The position numbers and the translations under genes are program-made. Of a stretch of 64,000 bases of DNA, positions 8,422 through 17,585 are shown in pieces (position 1 is the first letter of the stretch; each line of letters begins with the position of its first letter). A model generated the notes under the pieces. It worked only from the letters and a program-made list of their open reading frames with translations. It was not told the origin of the DNA and made no database searches. The DNA comes from Rhodocytophaga rosea (GTDB taxonomy: Bacteria > Bacteroidota > Bacteroidia > Cytophagales > 172606-1). The DNA lies in the NCBI RefSeq assembly GCF_010119975.1, contig NZ_CP048222.1, forward strand, positions 1,633,501 through 1,697,500, read 5' to 3'.

Positions 8422-10149
8422 ATGAGATTATTTGCTTTACTCACCTTACTTTTTCTTTTACCCTTTTTCCTCCATGCCCAAAAGCAGCCTATCCATAAAG
8501 ATATTGCTGCCGTATTAGACGAAATTAAAAACTTTAAAGAGAAGGAATGGAAAAGCGACAGTACCCGCCATTTTGTACTCGGGTCAAATACGGAAGAATC
8601 TTACTTACGAAGCTATAATTTCTATAAAAATGCAAACGCCAGGCTACTCAGGATAAATAAAAACTCACTTTCGCTGGATAACCTGATTAACCTGGAATTA
8701 TTACAGCACGAGATAGGAAATACCTTATCTGAATATGAATTTAAGGCTTATCTGAATCCGATTTTAGCTGATGAAGGTTTTCATACCGGCTTACCCCGGG
8801 AGGCCCAGGTAACCCTCAAAACACCGAAAGATGTTGAGCGCTATATTAAAGTACTGCAGGATATTCCCAGGTTTGTAAATGAACATATCCAGCTTATGCG
8901 GAAAGGATTAGCCCTTGGCATTAGTCAGCCTGGTGTAATACTAAAAGGCTATGAAAATACCTATGTCCAGCACATAGTAGATGCACCTGAAAAATCTGTT
9001 TTCTGGAAGCCATTTATTACAAAACCAGAAGCCATTAGCCAGACAGACTGGCAGACCTGGCAAACAACTGCTAAAACCATCATTCAGAAAGAGGTAATCG
9101 GCAGTTTTCAACAGATAAAAGATTTTTTTGACAAGGAATATTTACCTAACACACGCAAAACTTTAGGGGCTTCTTCTTTTCCGGATGGAAAAGCTTTTTA
9201 TGAAAACCGGGTTCACTATTACACAACCACTCAATTAAGTTCTGAAGAAGTGTATCAGATCGGATTAAAAGAAGTAGCCAGAATAAAAGCAGAAATGGAT
9301 CAGGTACTCAAGCAGGTAAATTTCCAAGGGAGTTTTAAAGAGTTTATAGCCTATCTGCGGACTGACCCCAGGTTTTATCCCAAAACAGCAGAAGAACTGT
9401 TAAAAGAAGCTTCCTTTATTGCCAAAAAGATCGATGGTAAATTATCCTCTCTTTTCGGAAAACTCCCCCGCCAGCCTTTTTCGATTGCGCCGGTTCCCGA
9501 TTATCTGGCACCTACATATACAGGAGGCCGGTATTCCGGAGGTACAAATGAGTATTGGCTCAATACCTATAACCTCCCCAGCCGCACCATGTATACGCTC
9601 GAAGCCTTAACCTTGCACGAAGCCGAACCAGGGCATCATCTGCAGATCGCCCTCACCAGGGAACTGGAGCATTTACCGGAATTCAGGAGAAATTTATATA
9701 TTAATGCCTTTGGAGAAGGCTGGGGATTGTATAGCGAATACCTGGGCCATGAGATAGGCTTATACAAAGATCCCTATAGTTTGTTTGGCAGGTTAACCTA
9801 TGAAATGTGGCGGGCATGCCGGCTGGTGATTGATGTGGGCATTCATGCCAAAGGCTGGAGCAGAGAACAGGCCGTAAGTTATTTAGCCGATCAGACGGCC
9901 CTTTCCCTGCATGAAGTAAATACAGAAATTAACCGCTATATTTCCTGGCCCGGGCAGGCGCTGGCGTATAAAATGGGAGAAATTAAAATAAAAGAGATGC
10001 GAAAAAAAGCGAAAGATGCTTTACAAACTGATTTTGATGTACGGGCCTTTCATGACATGGTTCTTTCTAACGGAACAGTAACACTAGCTATTCTCGAAAA
10101 AATGACCAATCAGTTTATTCAACAGCAACAGCAGAAAAAAAAGCGATGA
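8422..10149 (+). CDS. Exported DUF885-family metallopeptidase-like protein
   Basis: The 575-residue protein has a signal peptide (MRLFALLTLLFLLPFFLHAQ). Its C-terminal half carries the DUF885 zinc signature HEAEPGHH (residues 399-406), followed by 'YINAFGEGWGLYSEYLG', which supplies the downstream glutamate ligand region. The fold is related to gluzincin carboxypeptidases (M32-like). The overall length of 560-620 residues is normal for the family. It is probably a periplasmic peptidase; its substrate is unknown. The protein ends in a Gln/Lys-rich tail (QQQQQKKKR). No neighbour points to a pathway. Confidence 0.9.
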   Translation: MRLFALLTLLFLLPFFLHAQKQPIHKDIAAVLDEIKNFKEKEWKSDSTRHFVLGSNTEESYLRSYNFYKNANARLLRINKNSLSLDNLINLELLQHEIGNTLSEYEFKAYLNPILADEGFHTGLPREAQVTLKTPKDVERYIKVLQDIPRFVNEHIQLMRKGLALGISQPGVILKGYENTYVQHIVDAPEKSVFWKPFITKPEAISQTDWQTWQTTAKTIIQKEVIGSFQQIKDFFDKEYLPNTRKTLGASSFPDGKAFYENRVHYYTTTQLSSEEVYQIGLKEVARIKAEMDQVLKQVNFQGSFKEFIAYLRTDPRFYPKTAEELLKEASFIAKKIDGKLSSLFGKLPRQPFSIAPVPDYLAPTYTGGRYSGGTNEYWLNTYNLPSRTMYTLEALTLHEAEPGHHLQIALTRELEHLPEFRRNLYINAFGEGWGLYSEYLGHEIGLYKDPYSLFGRLTYEMWRACRLVIDVGIHAKGWSREQAVSYLADQTALSLHEVNTEINRYISWPGQALAYKMGEIKIKEMRKKAKDALQTDFDVRAFHDMVLSNGTVTLAILEKMTNQFIQQQQQKKKR

Positions 10150-10259
10150 GGCCAATTATCTCTCCGGAGAGATTATTGTTTATATCAACAGAAGTTGCAT
10201 AACCTTTCTTTTAAAAAGCAAGTATGCTTCTTACTAACAAAATACGCAAGCGGTAAGCG

Positions 10260-10964
10260 ATGAAAATAATAGCAATTGGAGATATTCATGGAAAAAGCGT
10301 ATGGATACGAGCCTCTCAGGACAATAAAGAGGCCGACCTGGTTATCTTCCTGGGAGATTATGTTGATGGTTCCCTAAGCAACCAGGAAATCTACGATAAT
10401 TTGCATACCATTCTGGAGATAAAGAAGCTGATGCCCGAGAAAGTGATTCTCCTGATCGGCAACCATGACCTGCAATATTTCTATTATCCTGCTTACCGCT
10501 GTAGTGGCTTTAGGGCTGAGGCGCAACCAGCCTTATCCGCTTTATTTACCGAAAACAAAGATTTATTTTCGGTAGCCTACCAGTATAAGAACTATCTGTT
10601 TACGCATGCCGGAATCAGCGGGCGATGGTTCGAAACGCATCAGGAAAAGTTAACAGCAGCAGGACTAACAGAAACCAAAGAAAACCTGGCGCAGGTACTC
10701 AATGAAATCAATCAAACTCTGGCCAGAGGTATGCTGCATCGGGTAAGTATGTACCGCGGCGGATTACATGCAAGCGGAGGCATTACCTGGGCAGATAAAA
10801 AAGAAACCATGAATGATCCTTTTCCTGGTTTTCATCAGGTAGTAGGCCATAGCCGGGTAAAAGAGATTACCAGAATAGATTTTTCAGCTACATTTGCCGA
10901 TACTTCTATTACCTATACTGATTGTTTAGATCAGACCACTGCTTTTTTAACTTTACAGGTATAA
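10260..10964 (+). CDS. Calcineurin-like metallophosphoesterase
   Basis: The 234-residue cytosolic protein has the full set of metallophosphoesterase motifs: GDIHG (7-11), GDYVDG (32-37), GNHD (67-70), 'FTHAGIS', and a late 'VVGHSRV'. The order and short length match the PrpA/ApaH-like serine/threonine phosphatase or diadenosine-tetraphosphatase group. Two metal ions and a phosphate ester substrate are expected. It is probably a stand-alone gene, because the next downstream feature is an insertion sequence. Confidence 0.88.
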   Translation: MKIIAIGDIHGKSVWIRASQDNKEADLVIFLGDYVDGSLSNQEIYDNLHTILEIKKLMPEKVILLIGNHDLQYFYYPAYRCSGFRAEAQPALSALFTENKDLFSVAYQYKNYLFTHAGISGRWFETHQEKLTAAGLTETKENLAQVLNEINQTLARGMLHRVSMYRGGLHASGGITWADKKETMNDPFPGFHQVVGHSRVKEITRIDFSATFADTSITYTDCLDQTTAFLTLQV

Positions 10965-11139
10965 CTACCTGGTTACTTCCGGTACTTTATTTAGTATATT
11001 ATCAGTCTGCATACCTTAACTGAAACTGAAAAGAGTCAGATAGCTTATTAAGCTTTCTTTTAATCCTTTTTCAACATATAGTATAATACCTCGGTAAAAT
11101 CAGACCACGCGTTAAAGTGAAAAGCAATACAAATTAAAC

Positions 11140-11439
11140 GTGGAAAAGATGAAAAAAACGAGGAGAAAATTTACAGCTGCTTTCAAGGCGAAAGTGGCAT
11201 TGGAAGCGCTTAAAGAGCGGGAAACATTAGCGGCTTTGTCGGCCCGCTTTGAGGTACACGCCAACCAGATATCGCTGTGGAAGCAGGAATTTTTAACTAA
11301 TTCGGAGCTGGTATTCTCTTCCACAGAAGGGAAAGAAAAAGAAGAGCAGGTAAACTTAGATGCGCTTTATGCTAAGATTGGGCAACTGGAGATGGAACGC
11401 GACTTTTTAAAAAAAAGCTTGAAGAAGACCGGACTGTAA
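11140..11439 (+). CDS. IS3-family transposase OrfA (HTH)
   Basis: The 99-residue protein (GTG at 11140, or ATG at 11149) begins 'KKTRRKFTAAFKAKVALEAL', the IS3 OrfA helix-turn-helix, with 'VHANQISLWKQEFL' as the recognition part. A leucine-zipper-like region 'LDALYAKIGQLEMERDFLKKSL' follows. Near the end is an A8 run (11409-11416); a -1 shift there fuses OrfA to OrfB through 'KKKLEEDRTVMERK'. That is the usual IS3 way of making the complete OrfAB transposase. The OrfA stop codon also overlaps the OrfB start (TAATG). Confidence 0.93.
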   Translation: MEKMKKTRRKFTAAFKAKVALEALKERETLAALSARFEVHANQISLWKQEFLTNSELVFSSTEGKEKEEQVNLDALYAKIGQLEMERDFLKKSLKKTGL

Positions 11440-12260
11440 TGGAGCGTAAATCACTGGTTAGTCCTCAAGCAAAGCTTAGCCTTCGCCAGCAATGCCGTTT
11501 ACTTTCTATCAGCCGGGCCTCTTTCTATTATGAGCCTAAACAAGAGAATGCAGATAATTTAGGAATGATGCAGCTCATGGATGCCCATATATTAGAAGAA
11601 CCAACGGCCGGAGTGCTGACAATGCAGTCGATGCTGGAGGAAAAGGGTTATAAAGCAGGTTACGAGCGGATAAGAAGATTGATGCGGCTGGCTAACATCC
11701 GGCCTATCTACCCCCGAAAGCAACTGACGCAGTTAGGGGACAAAAAGTATATCTATCCTTATTTGCTCAGGAACTTAAAAGTAGAGCGGGCAAACCAGGT
11801 ATGGGCTATAGATATTACCTATGTTGCGATGGCTAAAGGGTTTATGTATTTGACGGCTGTGATAGATGTGTATAGCCGCTATATTGTGGGCTGGGGCTTG
11901 TCTAATACATTGGATGCTGAGGCTAGCTTGCAGGTGTTGAAAGCAGCGGTAGCTGAGCATGGTAAGCCCGGGATTGTCAACAGCGACCAGGGTAGCCAGT
12001 TTACCTGTAAAGAGTATGTAGAATATTTAAAAAGTGAATCTATCCGTATCAGTATGGATGGCAAAGGCAGGGCACTGGATAATATATTTATAGAAAGGTT
12101 TTGGCGGACCATTAAATACCAGCATATTTACCTGAACCCGGCCACTGATGGCATCTCCCTCTACCAGGGCATCAGTGGCTGGATGGAGAAATACAATCAA
12201 AGGCCACACCAGGGAATTGACCGAAACAAGCCCATTAATCTTTATAAAATGGCAGCTTAA
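11439..12260 (+). CDS. IS3-family transposase OrfB (DDE integrase core)
   Basis: The 273-residue protein has an N-terminal HTH_21-like region ('RLLSISRASFYYEPK') and the retroviral-integrase fold with D in 'AIDITYV', D in 'NSDQGSQF' and E in 'FIERFWRT'. It ends with 'YNQRPHQGIDRNKPINLYKMA', as OrfB proteins of this group do. The frame is intact, so the element may still be active. Translation may begin at the overlapping ATG, or come from a -1 frameshift out of OrfA. Confidence 0.93.
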   Translation: MERKSLVSPQAKLSLRQQCRLLSISRASFYYEPKQENADNLGMMQLMDAHILEEPTAGVLTMQSMLEEKGYKAGYERIRRLMRLANIRPIYPRKQLTQLGDKKYIYPYLLRNLKVERANQVWAIDITYVAMAKGFMYLTAVIDVYSRYIVGWGLSNTLDAEASLQVLKAAVAEHGKPGIVNSDQGSQFTCKEYVEYLKSESIRISMDGKGRALDNIFIERFWRTIKYQHIYLNPATDGISLYQGISGWMEKYNQRPHQGIDRNKPINLYKMAA

Positions 12261-12287
12261 TTCAACTAAGAAAACAAGAAAAGTGGT

Positions 12288-13619
12288 CTAAACTAATCGA
12301 GGTATTATATAGTACCCATATACCTGATCAATTCTTAACGCCTTAACTTTACCATCTGTCTCCTCAAAAAGGTAAGTAGCAAAACCATCGCTCCAGGTAT
12401 TTTCTTTTATAAAGTGAAGTGTTTTTTTATTACCATTCCCCTCCCCCATATCTATCATAAGATCCGAGTTATTTTTGCTAACCTGCACAGCCAGATCCTG
12501 GCCTCTGCCCCGGCCTTTGTAATGGCCGGTATATTTTGAAATATCTCCGCTAAAGGTATTAACCTTACCGGAAGAATCTTTAAAAAGAAAACCAGCGATC
12601 TGATCCGCAATCTCCCTAGGACCTACACTGGTTGTATTGATCAGTACGATAATACTCACATCCTCTTCAGGGAAATAACTATTCTGTGAAAGAAACCCAT
12701 TAATGCCTCCTCCATGTTCAAGCAGGCGTTTGCCTTTCCAGTCTGTTACAGTAATACCTTTGGCATAGTGTGTAGGGGTACCATCGTTGAGTTGAACAGG
12801 GGTAATAAATTCAGCATACATTTTTTCGCTGAGTATTTTGCCGTGATGGAGAGCATTATTCCATTTTTCCAGATCTTCTACTGTTGAACATAAGGAACCT
12901 GCTGCATAGGGCCAGGTATGATCTAGATAGGCCGCCCGGACTAATCCTTCTTTATTTGTATCGTAGCCATGTGCTCTGTTCTTGGTTATTTTGCTTTCAC
13001 TGCAATAATAAGAGTTTGTCATGCCCGCTTTATCAAAAAGATGTGTCTTTACGTAGGCTTCATAAGCCATTCCACTTACTTTTTCGATAATCAGTCCGAG
13101 CATGAAAAAGGCGGTATTGTTATAGATAAGCGCTTCACCTGGGTCAAAATCAAATGGTTCTTTTTCAACAAGGCGGAGCAGGGTATCACGGGAATATGTA
13201 TGTACCGATAATTGGCCAAACACGGGTAATTCCGTATAGCCTTTTATTCCGGAAGTATGGCTGAGCAACTGCCGGAGAGTAACCTTTTTTCCATGTGTAT
13301 CGAATGCAATATACTTGGTGATGTCATCTTCCAGAGAAAGTTTCTGCTGTTCAGCCAGTTGAAGAATGGCAGCAGCCGTAAATTGTTTGGTTACCGAACC
13401 AATTTCAAAAGAGGCGTTTACCGGAAGTTTTACATCCAGTTCTAGGTCAGCAAAGCCATATGCTTTTAAAACCAATGGCTGATGATCTTTAAAAACGCCC
13501 ACTACCATCCCTGCTACTTTGGACTCATTAATATAAGGTTGTACCAGTTTATCTACCTTTTGGCCAAGATCTGAGTCAATACCCAGTTCTTTTTTATTAG
13601 ATGTACAGCAAAAAAACAA
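12288..13619 (-). CDS. Serine hydrolase of the beta-lactamase (class C / PBP-like) family, probable lipoprotein
   Basis: The protein has the three catalytic boxes: SVTK (SxxK) in 'FEIGSVTKQFTAAAIL', YNN in 'EALIYNNTAFFMLG', and HGG in 'LLEHGGGINGF'. A C-terminal beta-domain follows. It is probably an exported esterase or D-aminopeptidase-like enzyme. The start is odd. The frame from 13619 begins with TTG in the middle of a lipoprotein signal. Upstream in frame there is no ATG, but an ATT at 13653-13655 would give a classical signal starting KPLLLCTILSLLFF followed by Cys-Cys. The start may be ATT or a mutated ATG. The last few codons and the TAG stop lie within the right terminal repeat of the IS3 element, so the native C-terminus may have been trimmed. 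Confidence 0.8.
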   Translation of the reverse strand: MFFCCTSNKKELGIDSDLGQKVDKLVQPYINESKVAGMVVGVFKDHQPLVLKAYGFADLELDVKLPVNASFEIGSVTKQFTAAAILQLAEQQKLSLEDDITKYIAFDTHGKKVTLRQLLSHTSGIKGYTELPVFGQLSVHTYSRDTLLRLVEKEPFDFDPGEALIYNNTAFFMLGLIIEKVSGMAYEAYVKTHLFDKAGMTNSYYCSESKITKNRAHGYDTNKEGLVRAAYLDHTWPYAAGSLCSTVEDLEKWNNALHHGKILSEKMYAEFITPVQLNDGTPTHYAKGITVTDWKGKRLLEHGGGINGFLSQNSYFPEEDVSIIVLINTTSVGPREIADQIAGFLFKDSSGKVNTFSGDISKYTGHYKGRGRGQDLAVQVSKNNSDLMIDMGEGNGNKKTLHFIKENTWSDGFATYLFEETDGKVKALRIDQVYGYYIIPRLV

Positions 13620-13921
13620 AAGGGAAAGGATCGTGCAGAGGAGTAGCGGTTTAATGAGAGAGTTGTATAGATTGTTGCCTGAACTAAGTTACTGTTTTAC
13701 ACTTATATAGCAAGTAATTTACTACAATAGCGCCTGCTCCCGCTTCTGTTTTCTAACTAAAGATTCTCCTCCTAATAGAATACAGTTTCGGAATACTCTA
13801 AACCATTTTACATCATTTTAAGTATTATACAAAAAAAGTTGTAATAATAGTTTGAAATAACAACAATTATTTAGTCATTTGAATACTGCTATTATTTTAT
13901 GTACTATAAAAATTATTCCCT

Positions 13922-14359
13922 ATGCGAATAAGCGAACTATACGATACTATAGGTATAATTGAAAATAAAATTCAGTTACCTCTTTTTAATTATGCTGTAA
14001 GTGCAGGCTTCCCCTCACCGGCTGATGATTACATAGATATAAAACTAGACCTGAATGAGTACCTTATTAAACGTCCGGCTTCAACATTTCTTGTACGGGT
14101 AAAAGGCGAATCTATGACGAAGGCAGGCATATATGATGGGGATCTGCTCACCGTCGACCGTTCCATTCTGCCAGGAAACGGAAAAATAGTAATAGCCGTG
14201 ATTAATGGAGAATGTACCGTAAAACGCATTCAATACAAGAATGACATTCTATACTTACTGCCTGAGAATGATGCGTACGAGCCTATTATTATTAAAGAAC
14301 CTACGGATACTGTTTTTGTGTGGGGGGTAGTAACCCATGTCATTCATCCTTTACTATAA
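13922..14359 (+). CDS. umuD: UmuD, self-cleaving subunit of DNA polymerase V
   Basis: The 145-residue S24-family protein shows the Ala-Gly cleavage bond (A28-G29 in 'VSAGFPSPADD'), the nucleophile S64 in 'KGESM' and the general-base K101 in 'CTVKR'. RecA filaments stimulate its self-cleavage, and UmuD' then joins UmuC for error-prone translesion synthesis. umuC starts 5 bp after its stop, so the two form an operon. No convincing LexA-type box was found in the AT-rich upstream region. Confidence 0.95.
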   Translation: MRISELYDTIGIIENKIQLPLFNYAVSAGFPSPADDYIDIKLDLNEYLIKRPASTFLVRVKGESMTKAGIYDGDLLTVDRSILPGNGKIVIAVINGECTVKRIQYKNDILYLLPENDAYEPIIIKEPTDTVFVWGVVTHVIHPLL

Positions 14360-14364
14360 CACCT

Positions 14365-15627
14365 ATGTTCGGATTAGTAGATGCCAATAATTTCTATGCA
14401 AGCTGTCAAAGAGTATTTGATCCTTCTTTAATTAATAAGCCGGTAGTGGTTCTGTCCAATAATGACGGTTGTATTGTAGCCAGATCCAACGAAGCCAAGG
14501 CGCTCGGCATCCAAATGGGAGAGCCTTACTTCAAAGCCAAGCCGGTCATTGAGAAATATGGCGTAAAAGTATTTTCTTCTAATTATGAACTGTATGGAGA
14601 TATGTCTTCCAGGGTGATGAATATCTTAGCTGAACTTGCTCCCGAAACGGAAATATATTCGATTGATGAGTGTTTTTTAAGTTTTCCCCAATGGCCCTCC
14701 CAGCATCTGCTTTCGCATGGAAAAACCATCAGAGATAGGGTGAAGCAATGGACCGGTATTCCGGTATCGATCGGACTTGCTCCTACCAAAACGCTTGCCA
14801 AGGCGGCCAATAAGGTAGCCAAAAAAGCAAATGGCATACAGTTACTCCGGGAAACCAGGGAGATTGATACGGTATTAGAAACTATGGATGTAAGCGATTT
14901 ATGGGGTGTAGGCAGACAGTATGCCAAGTTTTTAAAAAGCAATAATATTCACACCGCCCTGCAACTCAAACATGCCAAAGACGGATGGGTGAAAAAAAAC
15001 CTGACCATTGTTGGATTGCGCCTGGTATATGAACTTCGCGGCATTCCCTGTTTATCGCTCGAATCGGTGGCACCTGCCAAAAAAGCCATCTGCCATTCAC
15101 GCAGTTTTCCAAAAAATGTGACGCTGCTGAATGATTTGAAAGCAGCCGTTGCCAACTTTACAGCCAGATGTGGGGAAAAATTACGCCATCAGGGCTCGTG
15201 TGCAGGTATGCTACAGGTGTTCCTTCATACCAACAAATTCAATGCAGATAAACCACAGTATAATTCAAGCAGAACTATAAAACTGCCTGTAGCCACTCAT
15301 AGCACGCCCGAACTTATTCATTATGCCCTGCAAGCCCTGAGCCTGCTATACCAGGAAGGCTATGAGTACAAAAAAGCAGGTGTCATTGTAACAGGCATTG
15401 TACCTAAAAATGAGGTACAATTAGATTTATTTGACTCTGTAGACCGGGCAAGACAGGAGATACTAACTGGAGTAACCGATACATTGAACAGCAGAAAAGG
15501 GAGAAATACGGTAATTGTGGCCGAACAGAATTTTCCTGATAAAAATACAGCCTGGAAAATGGAGCGAAACTATCTTTCCCCCTGCTATACCACTAAATGG
15601 GAGGAACTCTGGATGGTTACCGTCTAA
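14365..15627 (+). CDS. umuC: UmuC, Y-family translesion DNA polymerase V
   Basis: The start at 14365 (MFGLVDANNFYASCQ) was chosen over an in-frame ATG at 14320 because it gives the family's conserved N-terminus and avoids overlapping umuD. The 420-residue protein has the Y-family catalytic motifs 'LVDANNFYASCQR', 'VVVLSNNDGCIVARSNEAKALG' and 'YSIDECFLSF', followed by the thumb and little-finger regions. It copies damaged DNA together with processed UmuD. Its length is normal for UmuC. Confidence 0.95.
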   Translation: MFGLVDANNFYASCQRVFDPSLINKPVVVLSNNDGCIVARSNEAKALGIQMGEPYFKAKPVIEKYGVKVFSSNYELYGDMSSRVMNILAELAPETEIYSIDECFLSFPQWPSQHLLSHGKTIRDRVKQWTGIPVSIGLAPTKTLAKAANKVAKKANGIQLLRETREIDTVLETMDVSDLWGVGRQYAKFLKSNNIHTALQLKHAKDGWVKKNLTIVGLRLVYELRGIPCLSLESVAPAKKAICHSRSFPKNVTLLNDLKAAVANFTARCGEKLRHQGSCAGMLQVFLHTNKFNADKPQYNSSRTIKLPVATHSTPELIHYALQALSLLYQEGYEYKKAGVIVTGIVPKNEVQLDLFDSVDRARQEILTGVTDTLNSRKGRNTVIVAEQNFPDKNTAWKMERNYLSPCYTTKWEELWMVTV

Positions 15628-15674
15628 TGGTTTTTAATGAACCCCATACTGAGGAGCAAATGAAACCTGCGTGC

Positions 15675-16067
15675 TTACAGCGTATATGCGCCTACACTCG
15701 AGAATGTTTTGCCCTTCTTGAGCTTTCTGCGTACAGTCAAATTACTGATAGCTTCCAGCAACTTGGTTTCCCCCTCCTGGCTGATTTTGAAGTATATGCT
15801 ACCAAAGCCTTCTTTCGGATCAGAAGGCCTGATAAAATCCCGTGTAATGGAACACAGTTCAAGTAATTTAGTAGTATTTACATTCAGCACAGTGATCTGG
15901 CTGTATATCCCTCCCAGGGGAATTAATTTGAACAATGTATAGGAATATGTTTTAATACCCCCTATACACTGGTACGAGCCATGTAGCCGGAAAAATGAAT
16001 ATATCTCGCTTAAGGAGTGAAAAACTTTATAGGGAGTGGGCAAATTTTCTATGAAGTTAATGTTCAT
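15675..16067 (-). CDS. Hypothetical protein (130 aa)
   Basis: The 130-residue minus-strand ORF is convergent with umuC. The protein starts 'MNINFIENLPTPYKVFHSLSEIYS' and ends in a basic stretch 'VRRKLKKGKTF'. I recognise no family, signal peptide or membrane helix. Two shorter plus-strand ORFs overlap it, but they look like shadows. The composition is reasonable for a cytosolic protein. Confidence is moderate because there is no context. Confidence 0.45.
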   Translation of the reverse strand: MNINFIENLPTPYKVFHSLSEIYSFFRLHGSYQCIGGIKTYSYTLFKLIPLGGIYSQITVLNVNTTKLLELCSITRDFIRPSDPKEGFGSIYFKISQEGETKLLEAISNLTVRRKLKKGKTFSSVGAYTL

Positions 16068-16613
16068 AAAAATAGTATTTATCCTGGATTATATAGTCAT
16101 TAAAAGTCTATAATTTACATATACTATAAAATGCAGGATTAAGAAAATTCATACGCAGTAATATTTTAAGAATTTTTAATATATCAGGCCTGATTTACCT
16201 GTTCATAAACCTGTTTAAGCTTCTTTTCCCGTCAATGATTGATACTTTATCTACATTGTTTATCAAAAAAATGGAATAATGCTCTATAACATTACTTTGT
16301 TTTGTGGGCCGCTTTATTTACAAAAATACGATTAAACGCATTAAACACCTTTTTTCAAAAGCTTATGTGGAGTTCAATGCTCATTTTACAGAGTATGCGC
16401 TTATCTATGAAATAATGGCAGAATGAGTTAAAAAGGTTAAGCCGACCATCATCCTTTTTGCTACTCCCGAAATAAGAATCTACTAAAAATAACTTATACA
16501 TACGCCTATAACATTGACTATCAAAATATCCACCAAAAGTATAGATGTGGTTTCCTTTTTAAGCAATGAGTTATATAGAGTCATTAACAAATTTAGAGAC
16601 GTGATTATTTCAT

Positions 16614-16642
16614 AAAAAGCCTTTCATTTTGAGAGGCTTTTT
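16614..16642. terminator. Bidirectional terminator hairpin in gene-free region
   Basis: AAAAAGCCT..TC pairs with GA..AGGCTTTTT across a short loop (one mismatch). It has A/T tracts on both sides and so can work in either direction. Confidence 0.6.
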
Positions 16643-17204
16643 ATTTAGGATTCTACCCGTGCAATAATACTCACCTGAACTACCTGATTCATAAACAAAC
16701 ATTCTGACTTTCTACATAGAATGGTGTTTCTATCAGCAGTAACTATGGTAAAAAATTCTTAAAAAAGATTCAACTACAAGGGGGATATTTTACAGAGTAA
16801 AGAGAATTGATTTTTTTCTTTATAAATGTGGGTAAATCGGCTTACATAATTATAAAAATAATATTGTAAACAAGTACTATATTTTGCAATAAAGTAACTT
16901 ATTTTATGTATACCTATCTCATTATAAGTATATTACTGTTAATAACAGTAAGAATAATGATGTAATAAAAATAATTTTATAAGTTTTGGTCTCAGCCAAT
17001 CAGCCAATAATTTTGCAGCTTCGATAAAGGCCAATAAAAAAGCCTCTATCATGAATAAAGGCCTTTACGGTATACACTTTTTACATTATGTATCGCCTAC
17101 ATAATTTGAGATAATACGTAGTTTTGAACCCCTGGTTTAAATTTCGAGATTAAAATTCGATTAAAATTTCTTTCAGATACAGCCAAAGTATCAAGATTAT
17201 GTAA

Positions 17205-17240
17205 CAAAAAAGCTCTGCAAATCCAGAGCTTTTTTGTTTT
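17205..17240. terminator. Strong bidirectional terminator in gene-free region
   Basis: CAAAAAAGCTCTG (17205-17217) pairs perfectly with 17224-17236 across a 6-nt loop, with a further T-rich tail. It lies about 350 bp from the nearest gene. Confidence 0.75.
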
Positions 17241-17585
17241 TATAGTATTAATTCCGCAAATATTATAGAAAAGTTATCGCACATAGTATTATTTATATAA
17301 ATTTTACAGATTTTTGCTAAACTATAATAACAGCCTCTATTTTCTGCTCCTGTAATCGCAGGTAAGGCTTTATTTAGATAAGATTGCCTGTTGTTGTAAG
17401 ACAGTCTGTAACGTATAAAAAAGCCATAGAAAGCATCAAATTTTTTGCATAAATAAATTGCAAAATCTAATTTTATGAGGTATCATTGTTACTTAGTATT
17501 TTTTAATTTTATCTATTCAAAAATCCTCATTAATTCCTCAATTTACGAATAGAATCCTTCTTAATATTTTACATTACCACATTTT

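Larger units (their letters stand above)
11082..12309 (+). mobile_element. IS3-family insertion sequence
   Basis: The two-ORF element is about 1.23 kb. The flanks contain a 27-bp imperfect inverted repeat: TATAATACCTCG (11082-11093) mirrors 12298-12309 exactly, then eight poorly conserved bases, then AGACCAC (11102-11108) mirrors 12283-12289. The outermost TATAATA may belong to the target rather than the element, so the end points are uncertain by a few bases. The right end overlaps the last codons of the neighbouring minus-strand serine hydrolase. Confidence 0.85.
16068..17585. other. 1.5-kb AT-rich gene-free region with isolated terminators
   Basis: No ORF with coding character is present. 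The region holds two well-formed terminator hairpins (16614-16642 and 17205-17240) and a weaker imperfect one around 17030-17065. None of them is attached to a protein gene, so small non-coding transcripts are possible. I could not match any part to tmRNA, 6S RNA, RNase P or SRP RNA. Confidence 0.5.

Noticed and set aside
13800-13921. LexA/SOS box upstream of umuDC
   Set aside because: Only a weak, widely spaced GTTGT/ACAAC symmetry was seen. No recognisable SOS box for this lineage can be claimed.
15597-15942. Two plus-strand ORFs downstream of umuC
   Set aside because: They overlap umuC and the more plausible minus-strand 130-residue ORF, and look like shadows of it.
17270-17290. DnaA-box-like TTATCGCACA as an origin signal
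   Set aside because: A single imperfect match with an extra base. No cluster of boxes and no dnaA/dnaN context.
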